Shown here: positions 15,752 to 22,459 of the stretch, in pieces
Numbering within the stretch: the stretch's first letter is position 1
Layout: each line of letters begins with the position of its first letter
Virus record (IMG/VR): IMGVR_UViG_3300032088_002153
Location: 17,906 to 81,905 of that record
Source of the DNA: a virus
DNA length: 64,000 nucleotides
Strand: one strand, 5' to 3'
The notes under the pieces: model-generated
Databases searched by the model: none
What the model was told of the DNA's origin: nothing
Seen by the model: the letters and a program-made list of their open reading frames with translations, nothing else
Position numbers and translations under genes: made by a program

Positions 15752-15777
15752 ACTCTAAACGAAGCACTACGGAGTTA
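15750..15777 (+). promoter_or_regulatory. Hairpin masking the ribosome site, overlapping a late promoter
   Basis: TAACTC (15750-15755) pairs with GAGTTA (15772-15777), with an extra U-G pair inward, and the 3' arm contains the GGAG ribosome site (15771-15774) of the 15781 gene. Read-through RNA from gp41 would fold it; RNA from the late promoter would not. T4 gene e uses the same logic. Confidence 0.55.
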
Positions 15778-15780
15778 ACT

Positions 15781-17019
15781 ATGAAGCGTTTTCAGGAATT
15801 TGTCACAGAAGCGAAACGCGGTGGCGCAAAGAAAAACCAAGTAAGTGCCACTGATATGGAAGCGGTTATCGTTGTTGCTTTCAACGGTGGTTGGGACAAA
15901 GCCAAAGATACATACGGTTTAAAACAAAATACATATGAAATTGGCGCTCCAATTGCAGAAAAAATTGCTGATGATATTAGAAAAACAACCAAGGCTTCTG
16001 CGAACTCACTAATACATTTTGGTTCTGGCGCAGGTCAGTTAAATCCAAAATGGTTAGGTTCCAATGGTACTCCTAAAACTGATTTATATTCAACAGACGG
16101 TATAAACATATCACTTAAACAAAAAGGTGGTTCTCAAGTTATGTCTGGATATAAAGAAGAAACAATTTCTACATTCTATGCAGCGATGGATAGTATGGGA
16201 GATAAAGCTCCTAAAGAAATTAATAAATTAGTAGCACAATTGGATCCTGTTCTCAAAAAGATTACTGTACCCGGAAATGTTAATACAATTATTAACTCAA
16301 TCAAAGGTAAATCAATGCCTAAAGGTGTTAAAGCACAAGTAGGTAATAGTAAACGTGTAATGGACATTAAGTTTGATAAAAGAGAATATGCTGCCAAGCA
16401 AGCAGAAATTGTCGACTGGAAAAACTCAATGAAGGAACTCAACCCAGTGTTTAGAGAATTCTTTGAGGACAACCAAGAGTTTAGACGATACTTTGTATAT
16501 GAAGCAGCTACTGGTGATTTTAAATTTGCCCCGGATAAATATGCTAACTCAAATTGGATGGTAGAGTTTGACCCTGCGTCTGGTACTAATAATAACATTG
16601 TCCAACTATCATTAGGCAATAACATACCGGCACCTTTTATTGATAAGCTAGCTAAAAAAGTTCAAGTTAGAATATCTCCAAAAACACCAACAGGTTCAAA
16701 AGTATCTGCGCAAGGTACATCATCAACTGTTGGATCGTTTAGATTAACAGTGGCTGAAAACAAAGGCGGGTTTGATACATTTGAAACAATGATGATAAGA
16801 GAACAAGCAAAGTTTACTGAGTCATTATTAACTGAAGATGTGTTAACTGAAGCAGGATTGTTTAGTAAACTTAAAACATGGTTATCTAAATTATATTACA
16901 AAGTAATTAAAAAGATTAAACAAATTGCTAAACTAGGATACGAAGCGTTATTATCGTTTTTCCAATTTGAAGTAAGCAAAGTTGATACAAAAGGCCTACA
17001 ACAGTTTGGATTTAAATAA
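15781..17019 (+). CDS. Capsid-targeted internal protein, unknown function
   Basis: The N terminus MKRFQEFVTEA closely resembles the T4 internal-protein capsid-targeting sequence MKTYQEFIAEA, with Glu at position 10 and a hydrophobic residue at position 8, as required for gp21 prohead protease cleavage. The 412-residue body has a PKTDLYSTDGINISLKQ segment that vaguely resembles a PD-(D/E)xK nuclease core, which is not secure. The C-terminal 60 residues contain a basic amphipathic stretch. It is the first gene of a late unit and sits 1 nt before another protein with the same signal. Confidence 0.75.
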   Translation: MKRFQEFVTEAKRGGAKKNQVSATDMEAVIVVAFNGGWDKAKDTYGLKQNTYEIGAPIAEKIADDIRKTTKASANSLIHFGSGAGQLNPKWLGSNGTPKTDLYSTDGINISLKQKGGSQVMSGYKEETISTFYAAMDSMGDKAPKEINKLVAQLDPVLKKITVPGNVNTIINSIKGKSMPKGVKAQVGNSKRVMDIKFDKREYAAKQAEIVDWKNSMKELNPVFREFFEDNQEFRRYFVYEAATGDFKFAPDKYANSNWMVEFDPASGTNNNIVQLSLGNNIPAPFIDKLAKKVQVRISPKTPTGSKVSAQGTSSTVGSFRLTVAENKGGFDTFETMMIREQAKFTESLLTEDVLTEAGLFSKLKTWLSKLYYKVIKKIKQIAKLGYEALLSFFQFEVSKVDTKGLQQFGFK

Positions 17020-18249
17020 ATGTTAAGTTTTAAAAATTACCTCGCTGAGGAAAAGAATGTTCATATGGAGCATCTTGAAGACTCGATTTTAAACCTTGGT
17101 GTTGATGGTACACGTTCTGCTATTAATTTCCTTAGAGCATTAAGAGATATGCTACAAGGTAGTTCAAAATCTAAAGTTAACGTATCAGTTAAATGGGACG
17201 GAGCACCTGCTATATTTGCGGGCGTTGATCCAAGCGACAAAAAATTCTTTGTTGCTAAAAAGGGTATTTTTAATAAGAACCCTAAAGTATATAAAACCGC
17301 CGCTGATGTCGATGCAGACACCAAAGGCGATTTAGCAGTGAAATTAAAACTAGCCTTGGAAGAGTTTCCTAAACTTGGTATCAAAGGTGTAGTACAAGGT
17401 GACTTTCTATATGATAAAAAAGATCTCAAGATATTGGACATTAAGGGTGAACCGCATGTTACTTTCCATCCTAATACGATCGTATACGCGGTACCTTCGG
17501 CATCAGACCTCGGTAAACAAATACTCAAATCCAAAATCGGAGTGGTCTGGCATACGGTATACAGAGGACGTAGCTTTGAAGAAATGTCTGCAAGTTTTGG
17601 AGAGGAGATTGCATCAAGCCTCAAAACAACGAAAACGTGCTGGTCGGTAGACGCGGTATATAGAGACGTTTCAGGCACGGCAACGATGACGGCTGCAGAG
17701 ACTGAAAAGGTTAATAAAATATTATCGGCTGCAGGAACTTTATTTCAAAAAATAAAACCAGCAACTCTAAACGGCGTAGCAAACAATCCTGACACGCTAA
17801 TGCGGACAAAAACATTTGTTAATACTAAAATTAGAGCTGGTGAAAAGATACGTAACACTCGTATGTTTGTAAAAGATTTAGAAAAGTATATTGATGATAT
17901 ATACGAAAAAGAAGCTGGCAAACGAAAAACCGATAAAGGTAAAAGAGCACAACGAGTTAAAAAAGATGCTACATTAGAATACTTTAAGAAAACATCAACA
18001 AAAGAATTAGTTGCTATGTTTGATTTGTATAACTTGCTCATAGATGCCAAACTTTTAATCATAAAGAAACTCGACAAAGCTGGTGGTTTAACAACGTTCC
18101 TTAAAACAGCTGACGGGCTTCAAGTAACAGGGCAAGAAGGCTTTGTTGCTATTGACCACATGGGTAAAACCGCAGTTAAGCTTGTTGACAGACTTGACTT
18201 TAGTAATGCTAATTTTAACGACAAGTATATTAAAGGGTGGGACAAATAA
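17020..18249 (+). CDS. Capsid-targeted protein with KWDG nucleotidyltransferase-like motif
   Basis: MLSFKNYLAEE fits the capsid-targeting signal (Glu at 10). Residues 58-61 are KWDG followed by APAIFAG, which resembles motif I (K-x-D-G) of ATP-grasp-unrelated nucleic-acid ligases and capping enzymes; GVVQGDFLYD and GVVWHTVYRG could be later motifs. The family is one I associate with T4-like marine phages, without known function. If the ligase reading is right, a packaged RNA/DNA end-joining or nucleotidyl-transfer enzyme would enter the cell with the genome. The length is 409 residues. Confidence 0.7.
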   Translation: MLSFKNYLAEEKNVHMEHLEDSILNLGVDGTRSAINFLRALRDMLQGSSKSKVNVSVKWDGAPAIFAGVDPSDKKFFVAKKGIFNKNPKVYKTAADVDADTKGDLAVKLKLALEEFPKLGIKGVVQGDFLYDKKDLKILDIKGEPHVTFHPNTIVYAVPSASDLGKQILKSKIGVVWHTVYRGRSFEEMSASFGEEIASSLKTTKTCWSVDAVYRDVSGTATMTAAETEKVNKILSAAGTLFQKIKPATLNGVANNPDTLMRTKTFVNTKIRAGEKIRNTRMFVKDLEKYIDDIYEKEAGKRKTDKGKRAQRVKKDATLEYFKKTSTKELVAMFDLYNLLIDAKLLIIKKLDKAGGLTTFLKTADGLQVTGQEGFVAIDHMGKTAVKLVDRLDFSNANFNDKYIKGWDK

Positions 18250-18584
18250 TGGCATGGGTTGACGTACCAGGATCACCAACAGTTTTAGTGGGTGGAACAC
18301 CTACTGCGATTTGGCAATATGATAATGCTCCTGTTTTAGGCACATTGGTAAACGCGAATGCAAAGGTCCAAGACGATCCTAATGTTGGCCCTACTGACCA
18401 ATATTACCGCGCTAACGGAACCGTAACTGCAGGGATTAGATCCTTTACACCAACAGGTGGTCCTATACAAGAAACATATGTAAAATGTAAAAAGGTTCAA
18501 CCAACTGGAAAAATTTATACTGATTCCAACACAAACGGTCCTTGGTCTGAATTAAACAAAAACTATTATGACGGAAAAATTTAA
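18249..18584 (+). CDS. Conserved virion-associated protein
   Basis: The ATG at 18249 overlaps the upstream stop (TAATG). The 111-residue product starts MAWVDVPGSPTVLVGG and has a Thr/Gly/Pro-rich beta composition. It is placed between a capsid-targeted protein and a larger structural protein. The structural role is inferred from context. Confidence 0.65.
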   Translation: MAWVDVPGSPTVLVGGTPTAIWQYDNAPVLGTLVNANAKVQDDPNVGPTDQYYRANGTVTAGIRSFTPTGGPIQETYVKCKKVQPTGKIYTDSNTNGPWSELNKNYYDGKI

Positions 18585-18600
18585 GAGGTAGGCAAGAGCA

Positions 18601-19386
18601 ATGGCTATTTGGAACAAATTAACTCAAGCATATTTACAAGGTAATAAAACTTTATTTGAAGCGTTTATGCTGGCAGATAAAGATGGTAATATCATCAATA
18701 CATTTGGTTCGGCGTCTAATATTCCAATTGCTGCAGGGCAAGTAGAAGGCTATTCACATATTAATAAGTTCGGTCATACAGGTGCCGATATTAATGGTAC
18801 GACTACTATTTGGGATGGTTCAAATGGTGTATATACTTGGCCAACCGCAGCGGGCGTAGTTACAGTTGCTTCTTCATCTCAATCTGGTGAAACAGTTGTG
18901 GTTGAAGGTCTTGATGTAAATTATAATATCATATCAGAAGAAACAACAATTGGTGGAACAACTACCGCAGAGTTTTATCGTATCTATCGTGCATATATGA
19001 CAGGCGACCAAAATGAGAATGATGTTACCTTCTCAATTGGTGGAACATCATACGCTATTATCCTAGCAGATAACGGTCAAACTTTGATGACGACCTATAC
19101 AGTTCCTGCTGGTAAAACGGCTTACCTAATGCAATTAACTTGCACAATGGATAAAGCAAATGCTCCAACATACTTTAGATTAATGTCACGCCCAGTTGAT
19201 AATGGAACTTCGTTTAATATCAAATCACAGCTTGGATCACAAGGTGGTAATCCAGTAAACTTTGAATATGCTGTACCCCTTAGGTTTCCAGAAAAAACTG
19301 ACATTAAAGTTGATGTTATTACTCAAGGTGCAGTTGGTGTTGGTGCAACTTACGATCTTATATTAGTGGATAATCCTACTCCATAA
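18601..19386 (+). CDS. Virion structural protein (beta-rich, head or fibre decoration)
   Basis: The 261-residue Thr/Gly-rich protein has no signal peptide and repeated beta-strand stretches; EGYSHINKFGHTG, TTIWDGSNGVYTWP and TYTVPAGKTAYL recall structural proteins common in marine myoviruses and pelagiphages. It probably decorates the capsid or forms a fibre. It ends just before a palindrome and a weak hairpin. Confidence 0.7.
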   Translation: MAIWNKLTQAYLQGNKTLFEAFMLADKDGNIINTFGSASNIPIAAGQVEGYSHINKFGHTGADINGTTTIWDGSNGVYTWPTAAGVVTVASSSQSGETVVVEGLDVNYNIISEETTIGGTTTAEFYRIYRAYMTGDQNENDVTFSIGGTSYAIILADNGQTLMTTYTVPAGKTAYLMQLTCTMDKANAPTYFRLMSRPVDNGTSFNIKSQLGSQGGNPVNFEYAVPLRFPEKTDIKVDVITQGAVGVGATYDLILVDNPTP

Positions 19387-19390
19387 CACC

Positions 19391-19403
19391 TGACATAATG
19401 TCA
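19391..19403. promoter_or_regulatory. 13-bp palindrome (operator-like)
   Basis: TGACAT-A-ATGTCA is a perfect palindrome 5 bases after the preceding stop. The loop is too short for a hairpin, so a dimeric DNA-binding protein is the more natural reading. Chance is possible. Confidence 0.35.
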
Positions 19404-19425
19404 CATTTGCATATAGTGAATACCG

Positions 19426-19441
19426 GCTAGTAAAAACTAGC
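19426..19441 (+). terminator. Weak hairpin after the structural gene
   Basis: GCTAGT-AAAA-ACTAGC is a perfect 6-bp stem with a 4-nt loop, followed within 10 nt by AATTTTA but not by a strong T run. It is a possible terminator of the upstream unit. Confidence 0.45.
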
Positions 19442-19462
19442 AAGCCTAATTTTACCTTTTTA

Positions 19463-19502
19463 CTAATAAATAAATTTGTTAAAACAAAGAAACATTTATT
19501 AG
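19463..19502 (+). promoter_or_regulatory. Leader hairpin of the small bioenergetic cassette
   Basis: CTAATAAAT (19463-19471) and ATTTATTAG (19494-19502) form a perfect 9-bp stem; a nested TTTGTT/AACAAA repeat lies inside. The 3' arm ends 2 bases before the AAAGGA ribosome site at 19504. The 5' arm contains TAATAAATA, a one-mismatch late-promoter box. Confidence 0.5.
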
Positions 19503-19515
19503 AAAAGGATTAATT

Positions 19516-19791
19516 ATGGCACACACGATTAATAGTAATTCATCTATTGCTTCAGTATTTGCATACAAAGTAGTAACATTCTTCGAAAGAATTGGCACGG
19601 CGATGGCTAAACGAGCAGAGCGTCGCGAAACATTCAAAACACTCCATAGATTAACAGATAGAGAATTAAACGACATTGGCATTAGCCGTGGCGATATTCG
19701 TTCTATTGCTAATGACACTTGGGAAGATACTCGTAAACGCGATTCATTACCATATGTATCAGTTAACCCAAATTTAAGAGGATCAGTATAA
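19516..19791 (+). CDS. DUF1127 (YjiS-like) small protein
   Basis: The 91-residue protein has a C-terminal segment ETFKTLHRLTDRELNDIGI followed by SRGDIRSIA, the DUF1127 signature common in alphaproteobacteria, where such Arg-rich proteins bind RNA and influence RNA turnover or phosphate and carbon responses. The N-terminal half has a short helix and a basic region. It heads the cassette; a second mini-copy is at 20443. It supports an alphaproteobacterial host. Confidence 0.8.
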   Translation: MAHTINSNSSIASVFAYKVVTFFERIGTAMAKRAERRETFKTLHRLTDRELNDIGISRGDIRSIANDTWEDTRKRDSLPYVSVNPNLRGSV

Positions 19792-19979
19792 TGGAAATCA
19801 CAGGTGAACAACCAGTAAGAATGCCAAAAATATTTAAACTATTAGCAAAAGGCTTAGTTGCTGTAGGAATGTTCTTATGGGCATTTGGCGAGTCAGCAGG
19901 CAGAGCAAGAGCAGCGAGTGAATTGTTTCGTCAAGGATATGTAGAAGAAGCAAGAAGATTAATGTTGGAGAGTAAATAA
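19791..19979 (+). CDS. Small membrane protein (62 aa)
   Basis: A single hydrophobic helix (about residues 17-35, [17 protein letters not shown]) is followed by an Arg/Glu-rich amphipathic tail ([20 protein letters not shown]). It shares one base with each neighbour, giving tight translational coupling with DUF1127 and the c-subunit gene. The function is unknown; the position suggests it works with the c subunit. Confidence 0.7.
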   Translation: MEITGEQPVRMPKIFKLLAKGLVAVGMFLWAFGESAGRARAASELFRQGYVEEARRLMLESK

Positions 19980-20206
19980 TGACTGGTGATATAGCAACAA
20001 TGGGCGCATTAATTGGCGCAGGATTGGCAACTTTAGGAATGGGTGGAGCGGCTATTGCCGTAGGAATTATAGTCGGAAGTGTGTTAAAAGTAATGCCTAA
20101 AAAGGGTGAAGGCGATCAGGGAACAATGTTTGTAGGTATCGCATTTGCAGAAGCGTTGGGTATCTTTGCATTCTTGGTAGCGTTGCTACTAATGTTTGCT
20201 GTATAA
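19979..20206 (+). CDS. atpE: F0F1 ATP synthase subunit c homologue
   Basis: Subunit c forms the proton-driven rotor ring of F0. This 75-residue hairpin has the normal bacterial length. Helix 1 carries the small-residue pattern [17 protein letters not shown] (13-29), a polar loop around [10 protein letters not shown], and helix 2 reads [20 protein letters not shown] with Glu 58 as the essential carboxylate in the family context A-x-A-E-A-L-G-I-F. The usual loop R-Q/N-P is altered to V-M-P. It overlaps both neighbours by 1 nt. No other ATP synthase subunit is in the window, so the product would have to mix into or replace the host ring, or act as a decoy. Confidence 0.8.
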   Translation: MTGDIATMGALIGAGLATLGMGGAAIAVGIIVGSVLKVMPKKGEGDQGTMFVGIAFAEALGIFAFLVALLLMFAV

Positions 20207-20427
20207 TGGTTGGTGATCAGCATATAGAAATATCAGCACAGGTAGTGCAGAAGTTAGGTTTTTATATGTTCGTCGTTATGACTTCATTAATATTAATATG
20301 TATAGCGTTTGGATTTTACGCCGTGATTGACAAATACAAACAACCAAATTGGAAAGAAGTATGTATCGCAAAAGGCGGTGTACCAGTACAGTTAGAGAAA
20401 TCATTCTTTGACTGCAAAAAGATGTAA
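20206..20427 (+). CDS. Small membrane protein with C-terminal Cys pair
   Basis: The 73-residue protein has one transmembrane helix (about 18-41, FYMFVVMTSLILICIAFGF) and a short outer domain containing VCIAKGGVPV and FFDCKKM. The two Cys of this domain could form a disulfide if periplasmic. It is in the same 1-nt-overlap chain as the c subunit. The family is not recognised. Confidence 0.65.
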   Translation: MVGDQHIEISAQVVQKLGFYMFVVMTSLILICIAFGFYAVIDKYKQPNWKEVCIAKGGVPVQLEKSFFDCKKM

Positions 20428-20442
20428 GAAAGAGGAAACGGA

Positions 20443-20577
20443 ATGTTTAGACGATTTATGAAACTAATGGAATATAGAAGTTACTGCATGAGTATTAAGC
20501 AGTTGAGAGAGATGGGCATGTATGACAAAGCTAACGAAATCTCAGAGTTCAAACACAACATGTATAAAACAAGTTAG
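20443..20577 (+). CDS. Mini DUF1127-like protein (44 aa)
   Basis: The ATG at 20443 follows AGAGGAAACGG. The 44-residue product (FRRFMKLMEYRSYCMSIKQ, then LREMGMYDKANEISEF) resembles the basic helix-turn-helix part of DUF1127 and echoes the longer protein at 19516. It was too short for a standard ORF cutoff, but its spacing and ribosome site support it. Confidence 0.6.
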   Translation: MFRRFMKLMEYRSYCMSIKQLREMGMYDKANEISEFKHNMYKTS

Positions 20578-20585
20578 GATATAAT

Positions 20586-21008
20586 ATGAAAACACTTTAT
20601 TTTTATTTGGCACTATTCGCTGCAATTTTTACAGTGTCAGCAGCATCAGCAGACGTAACAATCGAAATGTTAAATAAGCGCGACGATGGCGCTAAGATGG
20701 TCTACTCACAAGATATTACACGTATCGAAGTAGGTGAGATTATCACATGGGTACCAACATCAAAAGGTCATAACGTAGAATTTATTGCAGGGCCAGACGG
20801 TTGGAAGAAACCAAAGAAATCAAAATTAAATAAAGTAGTTGAAATCCAGTTTAACACACCGGGTGTATATCTATATCAATGTTCACCACATAAGAGCATG
20901 GGTATGATTGCTATTGTAGTTGTAGGTGATGGAGATAATGATATTTCAAAAGCCAAAGTAAAGGGCAAATCAAAGAAAAAGCTTAAGGCTTTGTTAGGAG
21001 AACTATGA
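20586..21008 (+). CDS. Pseudoazurin-like periplasmic cupredoxin
   Basis: Pseudoazurins are small blue-copper electron carriers of the periplasm that feed nitrite and nitrous-oxide reductases or other terminal acceptors. The protein has a signal peptide (cleavage after SAASA, residue 22) and the copper site His 62 (KGHNVEF), Cys 99, His 102 and Met 107 (CSPHKSMGM); the Cys-to-Met spacing equals that of pseudoazurin and VPTSKGHNVE is almost its consensus. A Lys-rich C-terminal tail of about 20 residues is unusual. It lies 8 bases after the mini-DUF1127 gene in the membrane-protein cassette. Confidence 0.88.
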   Translation: MKTLYFYLALFAAIFTVSAASADVTIEMLNKRDDGAKMVYSQDITRIEVGEIITWVPTSKGHNVEFIAGPDGWKKPKKSKLNKVVEIQFNTPGVYLYQCSPHKSMGMIAIVVVGDGDNDISKAKVKGKSKKKLKALLGEL

Positions 21009-21067
21009 TAGATCCAGATCACACATTCATCAAACCTAAAGGTGAAAAGAAAAAAGGCGGCAAGTAA
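21005..21067 (+). CDS. Possible 20-aa basic peptide
   Basis: An ATGA overlap with the pseudoazurin stop starts a 20-residue frame ending KKKGGK, whose TAA overlaps the next ATG. The double overlap is the only support; it could be a translational bridge. Confidence 0.3.
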   Translation: MIDPDHTFIKPKGEKKKGGK

Positions 21068-21174
21068 TGCACGGTGATAGAGGTAACATTAAAATTGTTT
21101 GGTTAATGTTATTCTTGTGCGTATTCTTACACGTTGGATTAATACCAGTTTGGATGTGGTATTTAGGTTTATAA
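21067..21174 (+). CDS. Single-span membrane microprotein (35 aa)
   Basis: The ATG overlaps the preceding TAA. After MHGDRGNIK comes one hydrophobic helix (IVWLMLFLCVFLHVGLIPVW) ending YLGL. It resembles the size and style of small subunits that stabilise respiratory complexes, but no family is recognised. It is the last gene of the cassette before a terminator. Confidence 0.55.
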   Translation: MHGDRGNIKIVWLMLFLCVFLHVGLIPVWMWYLGL

Positions 21175-21190
21175 TAACTTCAAAAAAACT

Positions 21191-21198
21191 TATAAATA
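21191..21198 (+). promoter_or_regulatory. Late promoter TATAAATA for the methyltransferase/GT unit
   Basis: A perfect TATAAATA whose expected start (about 21204) falls inside the 5' arm of the terminator at 21202-21229, so late RNA would carry a broken terminator stem. Confidence 0.7.
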
Positions 21199-21201
21199 AA
21201 G

Positions 21202-21229
21202 GGTAGGCATTAAGTTGTCTACCTTTTTT
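21202..21229 (+). terminator. Rho-independent terminator ending the bioenergetic cassette
   Basis: GGTAGGCA (21202-21209) pairs with TGTCTACC (21216-21223), 8 bp with one G-U and a 6-nt loop, followed by six T. It overlaps the initiation point of the late promoter just upstream. Confidence 0.85.
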
Positions 21230-21248
21230 GATTCAACGGAGATATACT

Positions 21249-21812
21249 ATGGGAAGAATACGTGATAGAGGTAATGACGGCGGAAACGTCTATAGGTGGC
21301 AAACATTAGCCAACTTTGTTAACACTAATGGCTGGACAAAAGGCGCAGAGCTTGGTATCCACGATGGTGTTAATTTTAAATTTCTAATTAACAATTGTCC
21401 AAAACTACACATGATTGGTGTGGATTTGTATGAAGCGCAGCCAGATAATAATGGACCAGAAAAATGGACACCCGGAGAACATGGGCACGCTTGGGATCAT
21501 AATAGATACTATAACGATTTAAGAGAGTTTGAAGAATATAATCCAGACAGAGTTGATATTATAAAAGACTATACTACTGAAGCTGCTAAAACAGTTGACG
21601 ATAAAAGTTTAGATTTTGTTTTTGTTGATGCTGACCACGGATACGAAGGTTGCCTAAGAGATATTAAAGCTTGGGATAGTAAAGTAAGAGATGGTGGTAT
21701 TATGTTTGGACATGATATACATTTCCCTACTGTCAAACAGGCAGTAACAGAGTTTTATGGAGAGAACTCTTGGCACGTAGAAGACGATTTTATTTGGTGG
21801 GTACAGAAGTGA
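21249..21812 (+). CDS. Class I SAM-dependent methyltransferase
   Basis: The ATG at 21249 follows CGGAGAT; the frame extends in-frame to 21228 without a ribosome site. The protein has GAELGIHDG (SAM-binding loop), FVFVDADHGYEGC and GGIMFGHDIHF, the pattern of small-molecule or sugar methyltransferases (MT24-type). It is coupled to two glycosyltransferases and a sulfotransferase, suggesting that it methylates a glycan. Confidence 0.75.
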   Translation: MGRIRDRGNDGGNVYRWQTLANFVNTNGWTKGAELGIHDGVNFKFLINNCPKLHMIGVDLYEAQPDNNGPEKWTPGEHGHAWDHNRYYNDLREFEEYNPDRVDIIKDYTTEAAKTVDDKSLDFVFVDADHGYEGCLRDIKAWDSKVRDGGIMFGHDIHFPTVKQAVTEFYGENSWHVEDDFIWWVQK

Positions 21813-22459
21813 ACATTCCAAAAAGACTAAGCCAAATATGGGTTGGACCACGCCCTGCTCCACTCCAATGGCTTCACACTTGGAGAGACAAACATCCTGA
21901 GTGGGAATACTCTATATTTACTGATGAAATGTTACGATCGCGTAAATGGCATAATAGTCATTTGATTGAACACTATTATAACACAGGTAAATTCCCAGGA
22001 GTATCCGATCTTATCCGATACGAACTGCTATACGAACATGGTGGATTTTGGCCTGAGGCTGATATGACTTGTTTAGAAAATACTGATGAGTTATTTACAT
22101 CACCAGAGAATTACGCTTATTCTTGTTACGAAAATGAAAAACTACCAACACCAAACATTCAACCTATTATGGCATGTAATCCTGAGAATGTATTCGTCAA
22201 ACATGTTATTAATACACTCCATAAATTAAAACCAACTGATTTAAGCCCAGAGCCATTTAGATCCACGGGTAATCTATTTCTATCTAAACACCACCCAAAT
22301 TTTAAACATATGATAACTATATGGCCAAGTCATTATTTTATTCCGTTGTTTTATATTGGTGGCGCAAAAAGATATAATGGACCAGATAAAGTTTATGCAG
22401 ACCATAAATGGGGATCTACTGGACATGCAAATAGTATAACATATGATAAGGGTATATAA
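21809..22459 (+). CDS. GT32-like glycosyltransferase
   Basis: The start GTG 21809 overlaps the methyltransferase stop in GTGA. The 216-residue protein begins NIPKRLSQIWVGP and has GVSDLIRYELLYEHGGFWPEAD, where family GT32 has R-Y-x-x-L-Y-x-x-G-G-x-Y-x-D-x-D; the metal-binding DxD is reduced to E-A-D. It is probably an alpha-glycosyltransferase of surface glycan synthesis; the acceptor is unknown. Confidence 0.7.
   Translation: MNIPKRLSQIWVGPRPAPLQWLHTWRDKHPEWEYSIFTDEMLRSRKWHNSHLIEHYYNTGKFPGVSDLIRYELLYEHGGFWPEADMTCLENTDELFTSPENYAYSCYENEKLPTPNIQPIMACNPENVFVKHVINTLHKLKPTDLSPEPFRSTGNLFLSKHHPNFKHMITIWPSHYFIPLFYIGGAKRYNGPDKVYADHKWGSTGHANSITYDKGI

Noticed and set aside
15781-17019. Firm PD-(D/E)xK nuclease call for the 15781 protein
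   Set aside because: Only one Asp and an S-L-K tripeptide resemble the core; the acidic residue before Lys is missing and no fold evidence is available.
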